A stretch of 64,000 nucleotides of DNA from Tetrahymena elliotti 4EA (GCA_000231825.2 JH720341.1:606758-670757); one strand, 5' to 3'; positions 13,731 through 25,990 are shown, counted from the first letter of the stretch. The notes: generated by a model not told the origin, from the letters alone. Numbers and translations are program-made.

Positions 13731-14678
13731 ATGGGATTTGAAACTGTTGTTCCTGCTCCTCCTACAAGAGATGAAGAACTTAGAATTATCAAGGCTACTG
13801 AAGAATAATTTTTACAATAGCCCAGATATAAATTATACATGAATGAAGCTCATCGTATTGCCAAAATGAACCACGGTGATCGTCACAATAACATTAGAGC
13901 TAATTTCTGGAGTAATTACGCTATCGGTTTACTCGTAACTGGTCCTATTTTCATTATTCCTTTCGGTAGAGCATTCAGAAATTTGAGATCAGGTGTACCA
14001 TACTATTTCAGGTAAACAAAATATTCAAATTTTTGAGATAAACCTACTATACTTTAAAATAACTTCTCCTTAGGATCCAAAATAAGTTCAAATACTCAAT
14101 AATAATATACATATAGATCAATAAAAATTTAAAAACTGAAATACTAATAAGCAAAACTTATAAAAAGCTAAATAGGATAATCTTTAAGCTCTCTCTATTA
14201 GCATGAAATTTTTTAGTTTTAGGTTAAAAGATTAATGCTTCTCAAAAATAATCGTTTTCTTTCTAAATATCCATCTTTTTAATAGCAAATAAGATGATTT
14301 TTTGGAGAAATAAATCTTAAGCAGATGAGAATGGAAAGATATAGATTAAAATATGATTTTATGATATTCGATTTAATAAAAAAAGGAATAAATTTAATTG
14401 ATATTATTTAATATGTGCAAACAAAAGACTGATTAAAGTTTATTACATAATAAAACATTTATTTTTAATAATAATAATATAGACCCAAGTACGTCTTTAC
14501 CTAGAAAAACTAATACAACCAAGATAGAAATTGGGGTGCTATGAAGAAATAAATCCCTCTCTGGTTAGGTCTCTCAACCGCCTATGCCTACTGGTTCACT
14601 GACTTCTCTGTTAACGATGATGAATGGCTTGAAAAGGGTAAGGTTATCTATCCTCACTAAACTATTAAGGTTCTTTGA
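13731..14678 (+). CDS. Small two-helix membrane protein, mitochondrial-like
   Basis: Two exons (13731-14011 and 14483-14678) encode 158 residues. Splice sites are G|GTAAAC and ATATAG|AC, and the phase is consistent. The start lies in a typical A-rich leader. Residues about 63-80 (NYAIGLLVTGPIFIIPF) form one hydrophobic helix. A second weaker one (IPLWLGLSTAYAYWF) lies near residue 125. Codon use is strongly biased to preferred codons, unlike most neighbours, which suggests high expression. Size, charge pattern and paired short helices resemble lineage-specific subunits of ciliate respiratory complexes or ATP synthase, but I do not recognise a specific family. Function is inference only. Confidence 0.8.
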
Positions 14679-15160
14679 GTGAACTAAAATTGAATTTTTA
14701 GTAAGAAAGATAGATAATATTTACAAAATATAAGCAATAAGAGATGATATAAAAAGATAGCTTTTTGCATACAGATTTAAATATGTTAATTGCAAAAATG
14801 TATTATTTTCATCAATATATATATGGTAATTGACCTTTAATTCTCATGCACACTAATTAAAATAACATTTTTTGTACATGTTAACATTTAAATTGCATAT
14901 AAAATTTAAAAATCCTGTAAATACATTTGATAATTTAGAATAAAACCAATAATAAAATTAATTTTTTTTGGCTATTTAACAGATTCTAACAATAATATTT
15001 ATAATTTCAATTAAAAATTAATGATTAATTTTTAGAATGATTTTATCATCAAGTTAAATTTTATAGCCAATGAAAATAAAAAAACTCTATTTTGTTGAAA
15101 TTATTTCAGCAAATTTAAAATAAAACACAAAAGGAGTCATTAAAATTTTAATAATTAATT
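14679..15160. other. Convergent 3' spacer
   Basis: AT-rich spacer between two convergent genes. It should hold both 3' UTRs and cleavage sites. Nothing else was seen. Confidence 0.5.
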
Positions 15161-16442
15161 TCATTTTTTTTGTTCCATCATTCTTTGTTTAAATTTTGAA
15201 ATCTTTTTAGGTTACTCTTGTTCTTCCTCTTCTTCTTCCTCATCAAACTCATGTTTTACTTTCTTTTTAGATGCTTTTTAGCCTTATTCTTTTTAAGGTT
15301 TTATCTTTTCCATAATATTTTCCATAACAGTTGGCTTTTATTCTTCTTCCTCCTCTTTACCTAATTCTTTAGCTCTTTAATCTAATTTAGCTATTCTATC
15401 TTTCATTTACTAATCTTTTATTTTAACCAATTCTTCTGGCTTTTACTCTTCTTTAGATTCAAATATTAATTATTCTGACTCTCCAAATTACTAATATTAC
15501 ACCATAAATTTATTTTAAATAAACAAAAATAAATTTAAAAATTTGAATTAATTACAACACTCTTTCTCTTTTCTTAAGATTTGCTTGATTTTTTCTTCAA
15601 GTTAGATTTTTAAGTAGGTGTAGATGATGATTTGATTTAAACTTTTTAGTCTTCTTCATTTTCTTGAATCTCAATATCATCTTAATCCTCTTCTAACTCT
15701 TCATCACTAACATAATCTTCCATTTTAAAATTTTGTTTATTCATTAATGACAATATATGAGACAAGCTGCTTGTAGCTTTTATTTCTTCATTTTTGTTAT
15801 TTTATTGAACATTTTTTTCAACTTTTTTATCATTTTGTTCTTACTTTTTATCTTCCTTTTTTATTTCTTATGTTGCTGTTTTAGTAGTAGTTTCTTTTTA
15901 CTCTACTTTTGGTTTTACAGGTTTTTCTATTATTTCTTAAACTTCCTCAACTGACTCCTTTATTTCAACAATTTTGGTTTTATCTTACTTCTTTTTTTAT
16001 CCTAAGAGATCATCGAGATTTTTTTGATAAACTTTTTTTAATAACCAAATGCTAAACTAAAATGATCTAAAAAAAAGTATTGATACCTTTAATTCTACGT
16101 TCTGCTATTTCTTTTGCTTAAAAACTAGTTCTTTCAACAAAGTAATCATTCCCTAAATGAACCAAAATCTATAAATTAAGATATTTAAAATTTCAAAATT
16201 TATTTTCACTCAATAGTTTACCTCATTTGTGTGGTAAATTTTAGCAGGGATAAAGCATACAGAGTTTAATTTTTGCTATTTTTTATTTTGGTAAATTATA
16301 TTATATTATTGTTTATAATCAAATATACTAATCCATATTCATTCATCTTTTTGGGAAGCTACTCTAATCTTTACTATAATTATCTTAGTTCCTAAATGCA
16401 TTTTTCTTAATGCTTTGTGACTTCTTCGTATGTAGAAAACAT
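15161..16442 (-). CDS. URI1: URI-type unconventional prefoldin (RPB5 interactor)
   Basis: Five exons (16442-16329, 16275-16222, 16168-16087, 16001-15556, 15490-15161) join in phase to give 341 residues. The N-terminal prefoldin-alpha domain contains QRLEQLPKKM, FIPAKIYHTNE and LGNDYFVERTS, matching the hallmark HTNE..LGDxxFV region of URI/prefoldin subunits. The middle is a long Lys/Glu/Gln-rich acidic linker with DYVSDEELEEDQDDIE. The C-terminus ends in KKISKFKQRM, like the conserved URI C-terminal box. Known URI proteins join the R2TP/prefoldin-like chaperone complex and bind RNA polymerase subunit RPB5, assisting polymerase assembly. That role is transferred from family knowledge. It lies convergent to the small membrane protein gene and divergent from the chitinase gene. 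Confidence 0.85.
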
Positions 16443-17828
16443 TTTATTTTAAAAATAACTTTTATTTGTGATGCCTATTTAAAAGATTTAAGAATTTAGA
16501 TTTGATTAAGTATCTTTTAGAAGATTTATGTAATTATAATTAATTTTGATTGAATGTTAGGAAATATAAATTAATTTATTAGCTAGCTAATGCATTAAAA
16601 GCCTAAATAACTTTTAATTTTATTAAAAATCTACTCTAAATTAAAAACTTTTAAAAATATTTTGATTAATTTTTTTGATCTAATTTTTTTTTAAATTATT
16701 AAAAATTTTTGTAAATGTTAATAATTTAATCTAATATTTCTTTGATAAAAAATAAAATTCCTTTTTCTTTAATTAAATGAATTAGTAATTTTTGATAACA
16801 AATTAATTTTAATTTAAAAATAGTTTGATTAATTTTTCATTAATTATGAAAATGAGTAAATTTTATCAAATTTAAGTTTTATTAAATATTTTCTATTTAA
16901 TTTTTTAGAAACTTTTGAAAAGTTTATGATAAAAAAGAATTCTCTTAAAATAAAATAAGTTAACTAAGATTACTTGTAGCAAATTACGGATATCTAAATG
17001 CTATCCTCAAAAGATATTATGAGTAATTCCGACCCAAAAAAAATAGAAATTCAGACTACTATTTTTCACAAATTCTTTTAAAAAAATGATGATTGAATTT
17101 TCTTCCATAATAAGTGTTAAAATTTTTTTTTAAAATTAACTCTTTTTTATTTAATTTTTTTAGGAACTCTTGAAAAATTTATGACAAAAAAGAATTATTT
17201 TACTATATCTTAAGTTAACTAAGATTACTTGTAACAAAAAGTGGTTTAACTAAATGTTATTTTTTAAAATATAATATTATGAAGAATTCCCACCCAAAAA
17301 AAATAGAAACTCAGATTATTTTTATTGGCAAATTCTTTAAAAAAATGAAGATTGAATTTTCTTAAAGTAATATCTTTTTTAAATCATACAAAGAAAAGTA
17401 TAATATATCAAACAAATAATTAAAAATCATATTAAATAAAATTGAATTAAAATGAAGAATAATTTTAGTATTTCAATAATATTATTATTTATAATTTTTT
17501 TTCAAAAAGATAAATATTTCACCATAAAATTGGCAAAAATAATACAATATTTCAAAGAAAGTAGAAACTTTAAATGAAAAAAAAATTATGTTATGCTCTA
17601 AAAAGCCGAATTAGAGAGTTTTCATGAATTGAATAAAAAATTAATAATTTATTAGGATTTATGAAATTGATTGATATTTAATGGATTGATACCTATTTAT
17701 ACTTATTAATTGAGAAATATTAACAATAATTCATTTATCAAAATCCTAATTACTTAAATTAAGAATTAAAAATTTCATAAGAACCTAAAAAGATATCAAA
17801 AAATATTTTTTAGACTTACATAATTCTC
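16443..17828. other. Divergent intergenic region with duplicated block
   Basis: This 1.4 kb lies between the URI gene and the chitinase gene, so both promoters should be here. Apart from the direct repeat annotated separately it is featureless AT-rich DNA. Confidence 0.5.
16896..17365. repeat. Direct duplication of a ~210-bp noncoding block
   Basis: Two diverged copies are about 254 bases apart: 16896-17105 and 17150-17365. Shared strings include taagttaactaagattact, cccaaaaaaaatagaaa and gattgaattttctt, in the same order and orientation. No open frame runs through either copy, and no terminal repeats mark a transposon. Confidence 0.8.
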
Positions 17829-18866
17829 ATGTTTAATATCAAGATTTCACAATCGCTTGGGGTTGTGTTAGTATGTGCAACACTTCTCTTTACAGCTGGT
17901 GTTTTTATGAATACTTTAAAGAAAGATATCACTGTTGGTGATGAAATGTTTACTGAAACTGGAAGTCGTAATTTCAGTGTTTGGTTGAAGGATATTAACA
18001 TTCCTAAGTCTCTAGAACACATAGCCTACGTTTCTTAAGATAGAGTTGATTAATGGCTTATTGATATCACTAATGCAAGCAAGGCTTATCCTACTTTCTG
18101 TAACACAGGAGATGATACATTAGATAAGCAAGAATTTGCTGCTTTCCTCACTATTATTGGTTCAGAAACTGAATTCACTTATGGATTCCCTTGTACTCAT
18201 GAATAGGGATGTCCAGACTGCACTCATTGTTCTTACAATACTAACGGTCTTTAATGCCTTACTGACGATAAGCTTTAGTATTTTGGTCGTGGTCCTGTTT
18301 AACTTTCTTGGAATTACAACTATGCTGATTTTAGTTAAAATTACTTTAAAGATGACAGACTTGTCAAAAACCCTACTTTACTTGATAGTGATACTGAGTT
18401 ATGCTGGGCTAGCGCTGTTTGGTTCTGGATGGTAAAGCACGATTATGGTGGTTGGTGCATGCCCTAAGCTGGATGGGACTAACATGATACTTGTGATGCT
18501 AAATGCCCTAATGGTCCTAGTGAATGCTCTTTAAGCTAATGCTCTGATGCTCACTGGCTCCCTAGAAAGAATGGTTCATGCCATGATGCCATACATTCAA
18601 GTGGTTCTATCGGATAAGTTATTAACATTATTAATGGAGGTTATGACTGTTGTCCTACTACTACTTACTTTGCTGGTTTTGGTCATACTCTTAGAAGAAC
18701 TGAATGGTGGGCTACTATTGTAGTTAGCTGGGGATTAGGTCTTCCTTGGGCATAGGTAGACCCTGTACCTATTAACGAATGTCCTAGAGCAGTTGGTCAT
18801 ATAAACTGTACCCCTCTTAAGGATAATCCTTAAAACTGTTGGACATGCTGTACTGAAAAAAATTGA
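17829..18866 (+). CDS. GH19 chitinase-like secreted protein
   Basis: This is an uninterrupted frame of 345 residues ending in TGA. Residues about 8-26 (SLGVVLVCATLLFTAGVF) form a signal peptide or anchor. The centre matches the GH19 chitinase fold. An FAAFLTIIGSETEF segment corresponds to the family HETTGG helix, with Glu about 113. CTHEQGCPDC supplies a candidate second catalytic Glu at about 125. YFGRGPVQLSWNYNYADFS is the diagnostic GRGPxQLSWNYNY motif. AVWFWM, a Cys-rich insert and a C-terminal CWTCC follow. The spacing between the two Glu is shorter than in plant enzymes. Family members hydrolyse chitin, so a digestive or phagosomal role in a bacterivore is a reasonable guess. The gene lacks introns and is richer in G/C than its flanks. 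Confidence 0.88.
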
Positions 18867-19546
18867 AATAAAAGTTAAGCATAAATATAATTAAGATTTT
18901 GATCTTATTAGGATATCTTAAATCAAATAAGTATATATTAATAAATATAAAAAAGTTTTGAATATATGTAATTCTTGTTATCAAATTTTTTATAAAATTA
19001 AGAAAATAGTTTTTTCAATATTTATCACTTCTAAGGAAAGATTTGAGATCCAAATTTATAAATTGATATTTCAATTTAAATATCTGATATGATTTAATGA
19101 TTTTTGGATCCCTTTTTTTACAATTCTAGAATATCATTATGGCAAATTTTAAACATCATTTACCTCTTTTAAATTTAAATTTTATTTTTCTTTTATATTT
19201 TATTAAAAAATATTAAAGTTTTAACAAGAAAGGAATTTTACCAAAAATTAATTTATTATTTAACGAGTTAGTTTTTTTTTTAAGTTAAGATTATTTTTAT
19301 GTTTTTATTTCTTTTTATAATACAGTGAAAGATTTTCAATTTATTGAAAGAAGAACATTCTTAAATAAAAAATATTTTTCTTTATTACTTTTTTTTGAGT
19401 GTAAAATTATCCTCTAATTAATTATTTGTTTGTAATTACAGATTTTTAAAAATGAAATGAAGAGAAATAGAAGTCTTTAAGTGTTTTATGAATATTAAAA
19501 TTGGCATGTATTACATAAAAAAAACTAAATTAAGATAATTTTTATC
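18867..19546. other. Convergent 3' spacer
   Basis: AT-rich DNA between the chitinase gene and the next minus-strand gene, carrying both 3' ends. No gene was seen. Confidence 0.5.
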
Positions 19547-20800
19547 TCATTATGATTTTTTTTTGTCCTTCTTTTGCTTTTTAACCTAAATTGTTGTGTC
19601 TTATTAACTGAATTTGTAACCTTTTTTATTTAAAGATATTAATTAATAATTATAATTTCAAAGAAAATTATTTATTTTTTACCAAAATATAAAAGACCAC
19701 TAAATACTGCAATTATAATTACTACATAAAGGAATTAAAACGATGTGGGTAAATTGGTCAAAGAAAGTGAACCAATTTTAGGTTAATTAGCATCCTTTTT
19801 CATTGAACCATCAACTCTCTATTATTATTTAAGTAGATAAATATTTATTAGTTTGATAAAACTGTTTTATTTACATCAACGAAATCCATAATCATTTGTT
19901 CTTATTAATTTAAAGTAGAGTTAAAGTTAGCTTATTTATAGCTATCAAACTTTATGTCACTGAATAAAAGATCCCAATCTTCAATCTTAAAAGTTTTTTC
20001 AGTAAGTTGCTTGTGAATCTATTTTTTTTAATTATTTAATGAAATATACTTTTAGATTTTTTTTTTCTTACCTCATCAGGAATAGTGGGAACCTTAGTAG
20101 AGCTGAGACCACATTAATATACGTGTTAAGCAAATATTTTTCTGTATACATTAAGCTTTTCATCGAATTCTTAAACATCCAATAAAACTGCTTCTAATTC
20201 TGGTTCCTTTAAATTCAATTAATGTCTGGTAGCAATAATACATGCAATGTAAAGATCATTAATTCTTTGCTTAAATTATTCTTTTGTTTCTTATTCTATT
20301 TATCATAATTTTTATTCAACTTTTATTTGAAATAAAGCTAAATAATATTTTTACTAACTTCAGATTGAGTATCTTCATCTTCAATTTGTAATTATTCAGT
20401 CTATGGTTGTTCAGCTAATTATTTTTACAAAAATAATCATAAATAAACTGAGATAAACACTAAAACTTTTCATTATTTTGAAATTAATTTAGGTGATAAA
20501 TTTTTCAATATAGGTTATCTATCTATGCTACTGAAAAACTCAGCTGTTGATGCTAACTCATTTTGTTTTAAAATACGCCCATTTTATGATTAATACACTA
20601 TGAAATTAATTTCATTTATTATAATATAAAAACTAGCATTTAAAAACTGTTGAGATAAAGTTTATGTCTCAATGTTTAAGCTAATAGAATTTTATTTGAT
20701 AGTTAATAAGAGATTAGTATTATGCTTTACTGGCAACTTCTTCAGCAATTACCAAAGCTGAAACCAACATGAGTGCAATAAATAGTCTAAGATGTCTCAT
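19547..20800 (-). CDS. Signal-peptide type I membrane protein with dilysine tail (paralog 1)
   Basis: The ATG at 20800 opens a signal peptide (MRHLRLFIALMLVSALVIAEE). A short acidic Gln-rich stretch follows, then a lumenal domain with INDLYIACIIATRHQLN, EFDEKLNVYRKIFAQHVYQCG and FKIEDWDLLFSDI. A single C-terminal helix (FLYVVIIIAVFSGLLYFG) leads to a Lys-rich tail ending ..KKSQ. The last four residues put lysines at -3 and -4, the KKxx ER-retrieval pattern. At least six short introns were inferred. One intron inside the Tyr-Phe-Gly codon run after the helix sits at the same place in the neighbouring paralog. The family is unknown to me; an ER-resident role is inference from the signal peptide, single span and tail. 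It lies head-to-tail with its paralog at 21210-22571. Confidence 0.72.
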
Positions 20801-21209
20801 TATTGTTTTTCCTTTTTTTTCTTTAAAAATTTGATTTAATTCTATCAAAAATTTTTGTTGTTTGATTGATGCTAATTAAATATATAAATGATATCTTTTG
20901 GTTTATAACACAAATCTAATAACGTATTATTTGTTAAAAAGGATTTGATTGCAAATTAAAAAAATTTAGTAATTTTGAAAAACGAAGTAGATACGTGTAT
21001 AATCAGTCTAAAGGATATATTTTAAGCTAATTAAGATAAATTGTAAGATAAATCATATAATTTTTATTGAGAGAAGCTTTTTGGATGTAAAGAAAATAAT
21101 TACAAATTAAATAAAATGTATAGTTTCTTTACAAATAAAAGTTATTATTTACAAATAATATTAATTTAGATAAATAATTGTATTAGCTATCTTAATTTAA
21201 TTTATGCTT
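20801..21209. other. Spacer between tandem paralogs
   Basis: A 409-bp AT-rich gap. It should contain the 3' UTR of the upstream paralog and the promoter of the downstream one. Nothing else was seen. Confidence 0.5.
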
Positions 21210-22571
21210 TCAATTTTTCTTTTTGTCCTTCTTTGTCTTAATCTTAGGACCTTCATCATCAATCTTCTTGTAACCTATGTATTTTAAATTATCAATTAAT
21301 TAAAAAGATTTATATTTACTTTGACTGTTATGAAGCCTAATAAATAAAAACAACAATAAAGAAATTAGAATTTACCATAAGCAATAATACCACCGAAAAC
21401 TGCAATGATAGCAACGAAGTAAAATAATTGAGTAGCAGATGAGAGATTGCTCAAAGAAAAACTACCAATTTTGGGTTCATAGGTTCTTTGGTTAAGGATG
21501 GGAATATCATCATCTTCATCACCAGCTTCTCCACCAGTTTTACCTCCGTTTTATTGCTTCATAGCCTCATCAAATTACTATTTAAAGGAAAATTGATTAA
21601 AATATATAGGCTAAATATCAATATTATCTATATTAAGAATAAATTTATTCAAATAATTACATCAACAAATTTCAAGATGTTTTATTCATCGTCAGTAAGT
21701 TGGGTATTGAAGTTGGGGTCACTGTATTTCTTGATGTCAACAGACATGTAGATAACTTCCCAGTCAGAAATCTTGAAAGATCTATCTTGTAAGGACTTGA
21801 TAATCTAATTAAATTAATTTATTTAATATCTACCTAATATATTGTTCAAGAATATTTACCTAGTCAGGAGTATCAGGATTTTGAGTACCGTAAAGAGCAC
21901 AAGTGTAAATGTGTTCAGCAAGCATCTTCTTGTAAAGGCTTTATTGAATTTGCTTGTCTTAGATACCCTTTAATAAGCCAACTAATTCTTCACCATAATT
22001 GTTCAATTTATGACGAGAAGTGACAATACAAGAGACATATAAGTTTCTAATTCTTTCTCTAAAAGATTCATCTTTCAATAATTCTTCAGCTGTTTTGATA
22101 ATAATAAATAAACATTAACATTTTTTGAAGTAAACCTTTCTCATTTTATAACTTTGTAATTAATTTTTATTGTTTCTGTTTAATAAATCCATAGCTACTT
22201 CTAGCTGTTGGAAATAATAAATGAAAAACAAATTATGAGAATCTTCTGAATTTTGTGTAAATATATTACGATCAGGTTATTATTCTTAACCACCAAAGTT
22301 TCCTTAGAGATCACCTTCAGCACCACCTTCTTATTCAACTACAACATCTTCAACTTCAGGAGCAGCATTGGTATCATCATCTTTTATTACAAATTGTAAT
22401 TTTAATAAATGGCTAAACCAAATTGAAAATTTTAATTTGATAAACTAAATTATGTTTATGAAAATAATTTTATTTTCTTTTGTTAAATTTATCATTTTTA
22501 CCTTCAACTTGGGCATAAACACAAGAAGAAATAAGAAGTAAACCTAAGATAATAGCTAATTTCTTATTCAT
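21210..22571 (-). CDS. Signal-peptide type I membrane protein with dilysine tail (paralog 2)
   Basis: The ATG at 22571 starts MNKKLAIILGLLLISSCVYAQ, a clear signal peptide. An acidic linker (VEDVVVEQEGGAEGD) follows, then a domain related to paralog 1: IRNLYVSCIVTSRHKLN, KMLAEHIYTCALYG, FKISDWEVIYMSVDIKKY, then TQLTDDEQNILKFVD. One C-terminal helix (ATQLFYFVAIIAVFGGIIAYG) and a basic tail ending KKDKKKN complete it, with lysines at -3 and -4. It has several short AT-rich introns, two of them at positions shared with paralog 1. Codon use is markedly biased (GAA, AAG, CTT, ACT), suggesting higher expression than paralog 1. I do not recognise the family. The tandem arrangement and shared intron sites show local gene duplication. 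Confidence 0.75.
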
Positions 22572-24363
22572 TTTTTATATTAAAATTTAATAATTTTTTT
22601 TACTAAAATATTGATTATGATAGAATCTTTTATTTGTTTGATGATTTTGATAGAAAAAATTTTCTTGATAAAAGATACGCTCCTTTTTTTGACGAATTTA
22701 ATAATCATTCGTGTGTCAATACAACACAAAGAAATATATTATCTTTTATAATTAACTAGTTTGCTTGTTTGGTTGTTTGAATTGTAAAATTAGAATTTAA
22801 TGACTTTACATGATTTTTTTCTAAAATGCTTGTGCTATTTTTATCAATAAATAATTAAATAATAATATTTATGTATTTTTGAATACGTGGATTCCATTTA
22901 TTTTAATCATATCTATTTTGAGTGAAGAAAAAAAATTATTTATTTATTTTAGAAAATTCAATAAATATCTCATAATAATTTTTTTCTTTTTCATTTTTTT
23001 TATTATTTATTTTAGATTTAATAATTTTTAAAATTTTAATGAGAAAAATAAAACAAATTTATCAATTCAAATAAAATCAAAAAAGACAATTCCTAATAAA
23101 TATGAGTTCACTAAATTAATTTTCTTGAAAAATCGAAACAAATCTAAAAAATTAAAATATTTTTCTAAAATAAATATTTTTAATTTTCTAAAATATATTT
23201 TGATCAATAGAATTTTTTATTTTAATTTTGATTACATTTTTTATTTACGGGAATTTATTTCAATAAAAGAATAAATTATTTAGTATTTTTTAATATTGGT
23301 GTTAACGCCTAACTGATAGAATATAAAAATTTATGTAATCTAAAAAATCTAAGAAGTCTTATAGAACGAAAGAGACTGAAGAAAATCCTTTTTCTTTTAA
23401 AAGCAGTGAAAGTTATTATAAATAAATACTGTATTTTTGTTGAAGTTACACTATTATGAAAATATAATTTGCATTTTTTTTTGCTTTCTATGTTGATTTT
23501 GATGTGTTACTTGTATAACAATTACTTTCATTCATAATCTTTATAAAAATTTTTATTTTTGATAATATCCCCCTTTCGAATAATAAAAAAAGGTGGTTAT
23601 GACTTTAAATTAGCTTAACTACTTAAATTGTAAAAATTAGGTGTTAAATTTTAGTTATAGTACTATATGCACCAATGTTAATACATTTTTTAATAGCTGT
23701 TTACTTAAAACCTTCTAAATCCAATAAAATTATTTGAGAAAAAAGGATAAAATTATTGATTTAAAACCTTTCTTTCCAGAAGATATTTTACACATGAATT
23801 TGGGTTTTATTGTGAGAAAAAATCTTATTGTAAAACTTAGATAAGATACAAAAGACGAATATCACGTTGGCAAAGATAAATTAATCAAATTTTTTATGAA
23901 ATATTGATTATAATATATACAGAGAATATAAAGAGTTAATGTACTTTTTCTTTTCTACAAGCATAGATCAAATGAACATGAGTAAAACTTTATTAGGAAA
24001 TCATGAAATTGAAAAAGATTCTAAAATTTATTCATATTCAAGTAATCCTTTCATTTTTTGTAGGGTATAGACTGGCATTTTTTTAAGTAAATAGTTTTTT
24101 GATAAGTTTCGAAAAAAAAAATTGTAAAAAACAACAAATAATTTGATGTTTAATAGACAATTGCGAAATTTTTAATGATTTGATGATTTTTTATTGTGCG
24201 GATTCGCATTTATTTATATACTGCTAGAAGATTTGATAATTTAATGTAAAAAAATAAACCATAATAAAAAATTAAAAATAAATAAAAGTAGAAAGAGAGA
24301 ATCACACTCATCTTCTAGCACTCATTAATTATAAAAAAAAGAAAAGTTAGTTAGTATAATCAA
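22572..24363. other. Long divergent intergenic region
   Basis: This 1.8 kb of AT-rich DNA between the paralog pair and the phosphorylase gene should contain both promoters. No long frame, RNA gene or repeat was recognised. Confidence 0.5.
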
Positions 24364-25339
24364 ATGACTTCTGTTTACGACAGTGCAGTTGAAGCTGCAA
24401 ATTTTATCAAGACTAAAACCCCTCTTGTTCCTGAAATTGCTGTTATATTAGGTAGTGGCTTAGGTGAATTTGCTGATGAAATTGAAGAAAAGATTTACAT
24501 TTCATATGGAGATATTCCTCACTTCAAAAAATCAACTGTTCATGGTCATGCTGGTAAACTCGTTATTGGTAAAGTTGGTGGTAAGGTTGTTGTTTGCATG
24601 TAGGGTAGATATCACTTTTATGAAGGCCACACTATGTAAGAAGTTATTTTCCCCATCAGAGTTTTCAAGATTCTTGGAGTTACTAAGATGGTTGTTACTA
24701 ATGCCTCAGGTGGTATTTCTAAGATGCTCTAAAATGGTGATTTAATGATTATCAGAGACCACATCAACTATATGGGAACTAACCCATTAATTGGACCCAA
24801 CGATGAAAGATTTGGTCCTCGTTTCCCTGACATGACTGAAATTTACAACAAGAAGCTCTCTAATGTTGTTGCTGAACATATGAAAAAGCTTGGATTAGGT
24901 GTTAAAACTGGAGTCTACATTGCCTTCACTGGTCCTTCTTACGAAAGCCCTGCTGAAATCTTAATGGCTAGAACTTTGGGAGCTGATGCTGTTGGTATGT
25001 CAACTGTAAGAATTTAAATTTAACATTTTTAGAAAAAATAATTTTTGGTAGATAAAAAAGTTTAGTAAAGTAGCAAAAGCAAACAAGCAAAAAGCCTACT
25101 TATTTTTAATATTTTAATTTGAATGAAACAATTTTACTAATTTATCAATTTTTAAATAGGTTCCTGAATGCATCACTGCTAACCACATGGGTATTAAAGT
25201 AGTTGGTATTTCTTGTGTTACTAATATGGCTGCTGGTGTTTCTGAAACCCGTCTTACTCATGACGAAGTTTGCGAAACTGCTGGATTTATGAGAGAAACC
25301 TTCAAAAAATTATTAAGAAACTTCATCCCCGATCTATGA
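24364..25339 (+). CDS. PNP: Purine nucleoside phosphorylase
   Basis: Two exons (24364-25005 and 25160-25339) encode 273 residues. Motifs of trimeric PNPs are in order: VILGSGLGEF (phosphate-binding loop), STVHGHAGKLVIG, MQGRYHFYEGHT, TNASGGI, and GPSYESPAEI. ISCVTNMAAGVS carries the purine-binding Asn. The length is typical for the class. The enzyme splits purine ribonucleosides with phosphate. Tetrahymena cannot make purines de novo, so salvage of this kind is essential in that genus (established knowledge). The Gln of MQGRYH is written TAG, direct evidence for the reassigned code. If the intron were retained the frame would run on through Gln codons instead of ending at once. Confidence 0.95.
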
Positions 25340-25449
25340 GATTTAAAAAAATTCTGAATCTAAATTATTTTAAAAAACAAACAAAATATATAAAATATTT
25401 TATTAAAAATACTACGTTTGTGTAATAAGATGTGTGTTAATTGTAATTC

Positions 25450-25990
25450 TTCTTTAACATTTATTAGCTGCATCAATATCCTTTTTAGTCTTTACAGTTG
25501 ATCCCAAATCATCATTAAATATTAATTGTATCATATTCAAAGCCATGTAATCTAATCAATAATTTAGATATTTTTCTACTTAAGCAAGTTAATCAATTTG
25601 ATATGAATAGCTCAACACCAGTATATTCTCCAATAAGATTTAAATTACATTTGGTTTATTATCTAAAATAATTAAACACTTATTTGCATGTCTTAACAAT
25701 TATTAAAAAACATACAAATATTATTTTATTTTTCAAAATTTATAAATAATTTCTTAGGTCAGTATTCATAAATAATATTTTAAATATTAAAAATAGCAGC
25801 TTGGAAGGTAAATATCTACCAACTTAATAACTTTTGTAAACATAAATATTTGTCTTTGACTATTTGCTAGAACTAACATTGATAGTACCATTCCATTTTT
25901 CTAAGATTAAATGATTGCTTTTTAATAAATGACTTCATAAAAATTTTTCAGTGAATTATAATTAATGAGTTTTGTTTTAAAATGATTTTT
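25450..25990 (-). pseudogene. Unresolved coding-like region, possible pseudogene or mis-spliced small gene
   Basis: The minus strand shows protein-like text in more than one frame. One stretch reads LRHANKCLIILDNKPNVIQ.. then, after an in-frame TGA, MALNMIQLIFNDDLGS.. and KTKKDIDAANK. Upstream, another frame reads WNGTINVSSSKQSKTNIYVY. I could not join these with consistent GT-AG splice sites. One frame contains an internal TGA and no TGA end before the phosphorylase gene. Either the gene has exons I cannot place, or it is a decayed gene. The assignment is weak. Confidence 0.25.

Noticed and set aside
18136..18435. Hydrophobic 99-residue frame inside the chitinase gene
   Set aside because: Out-of-frame shadow within the GH19 coding exon.
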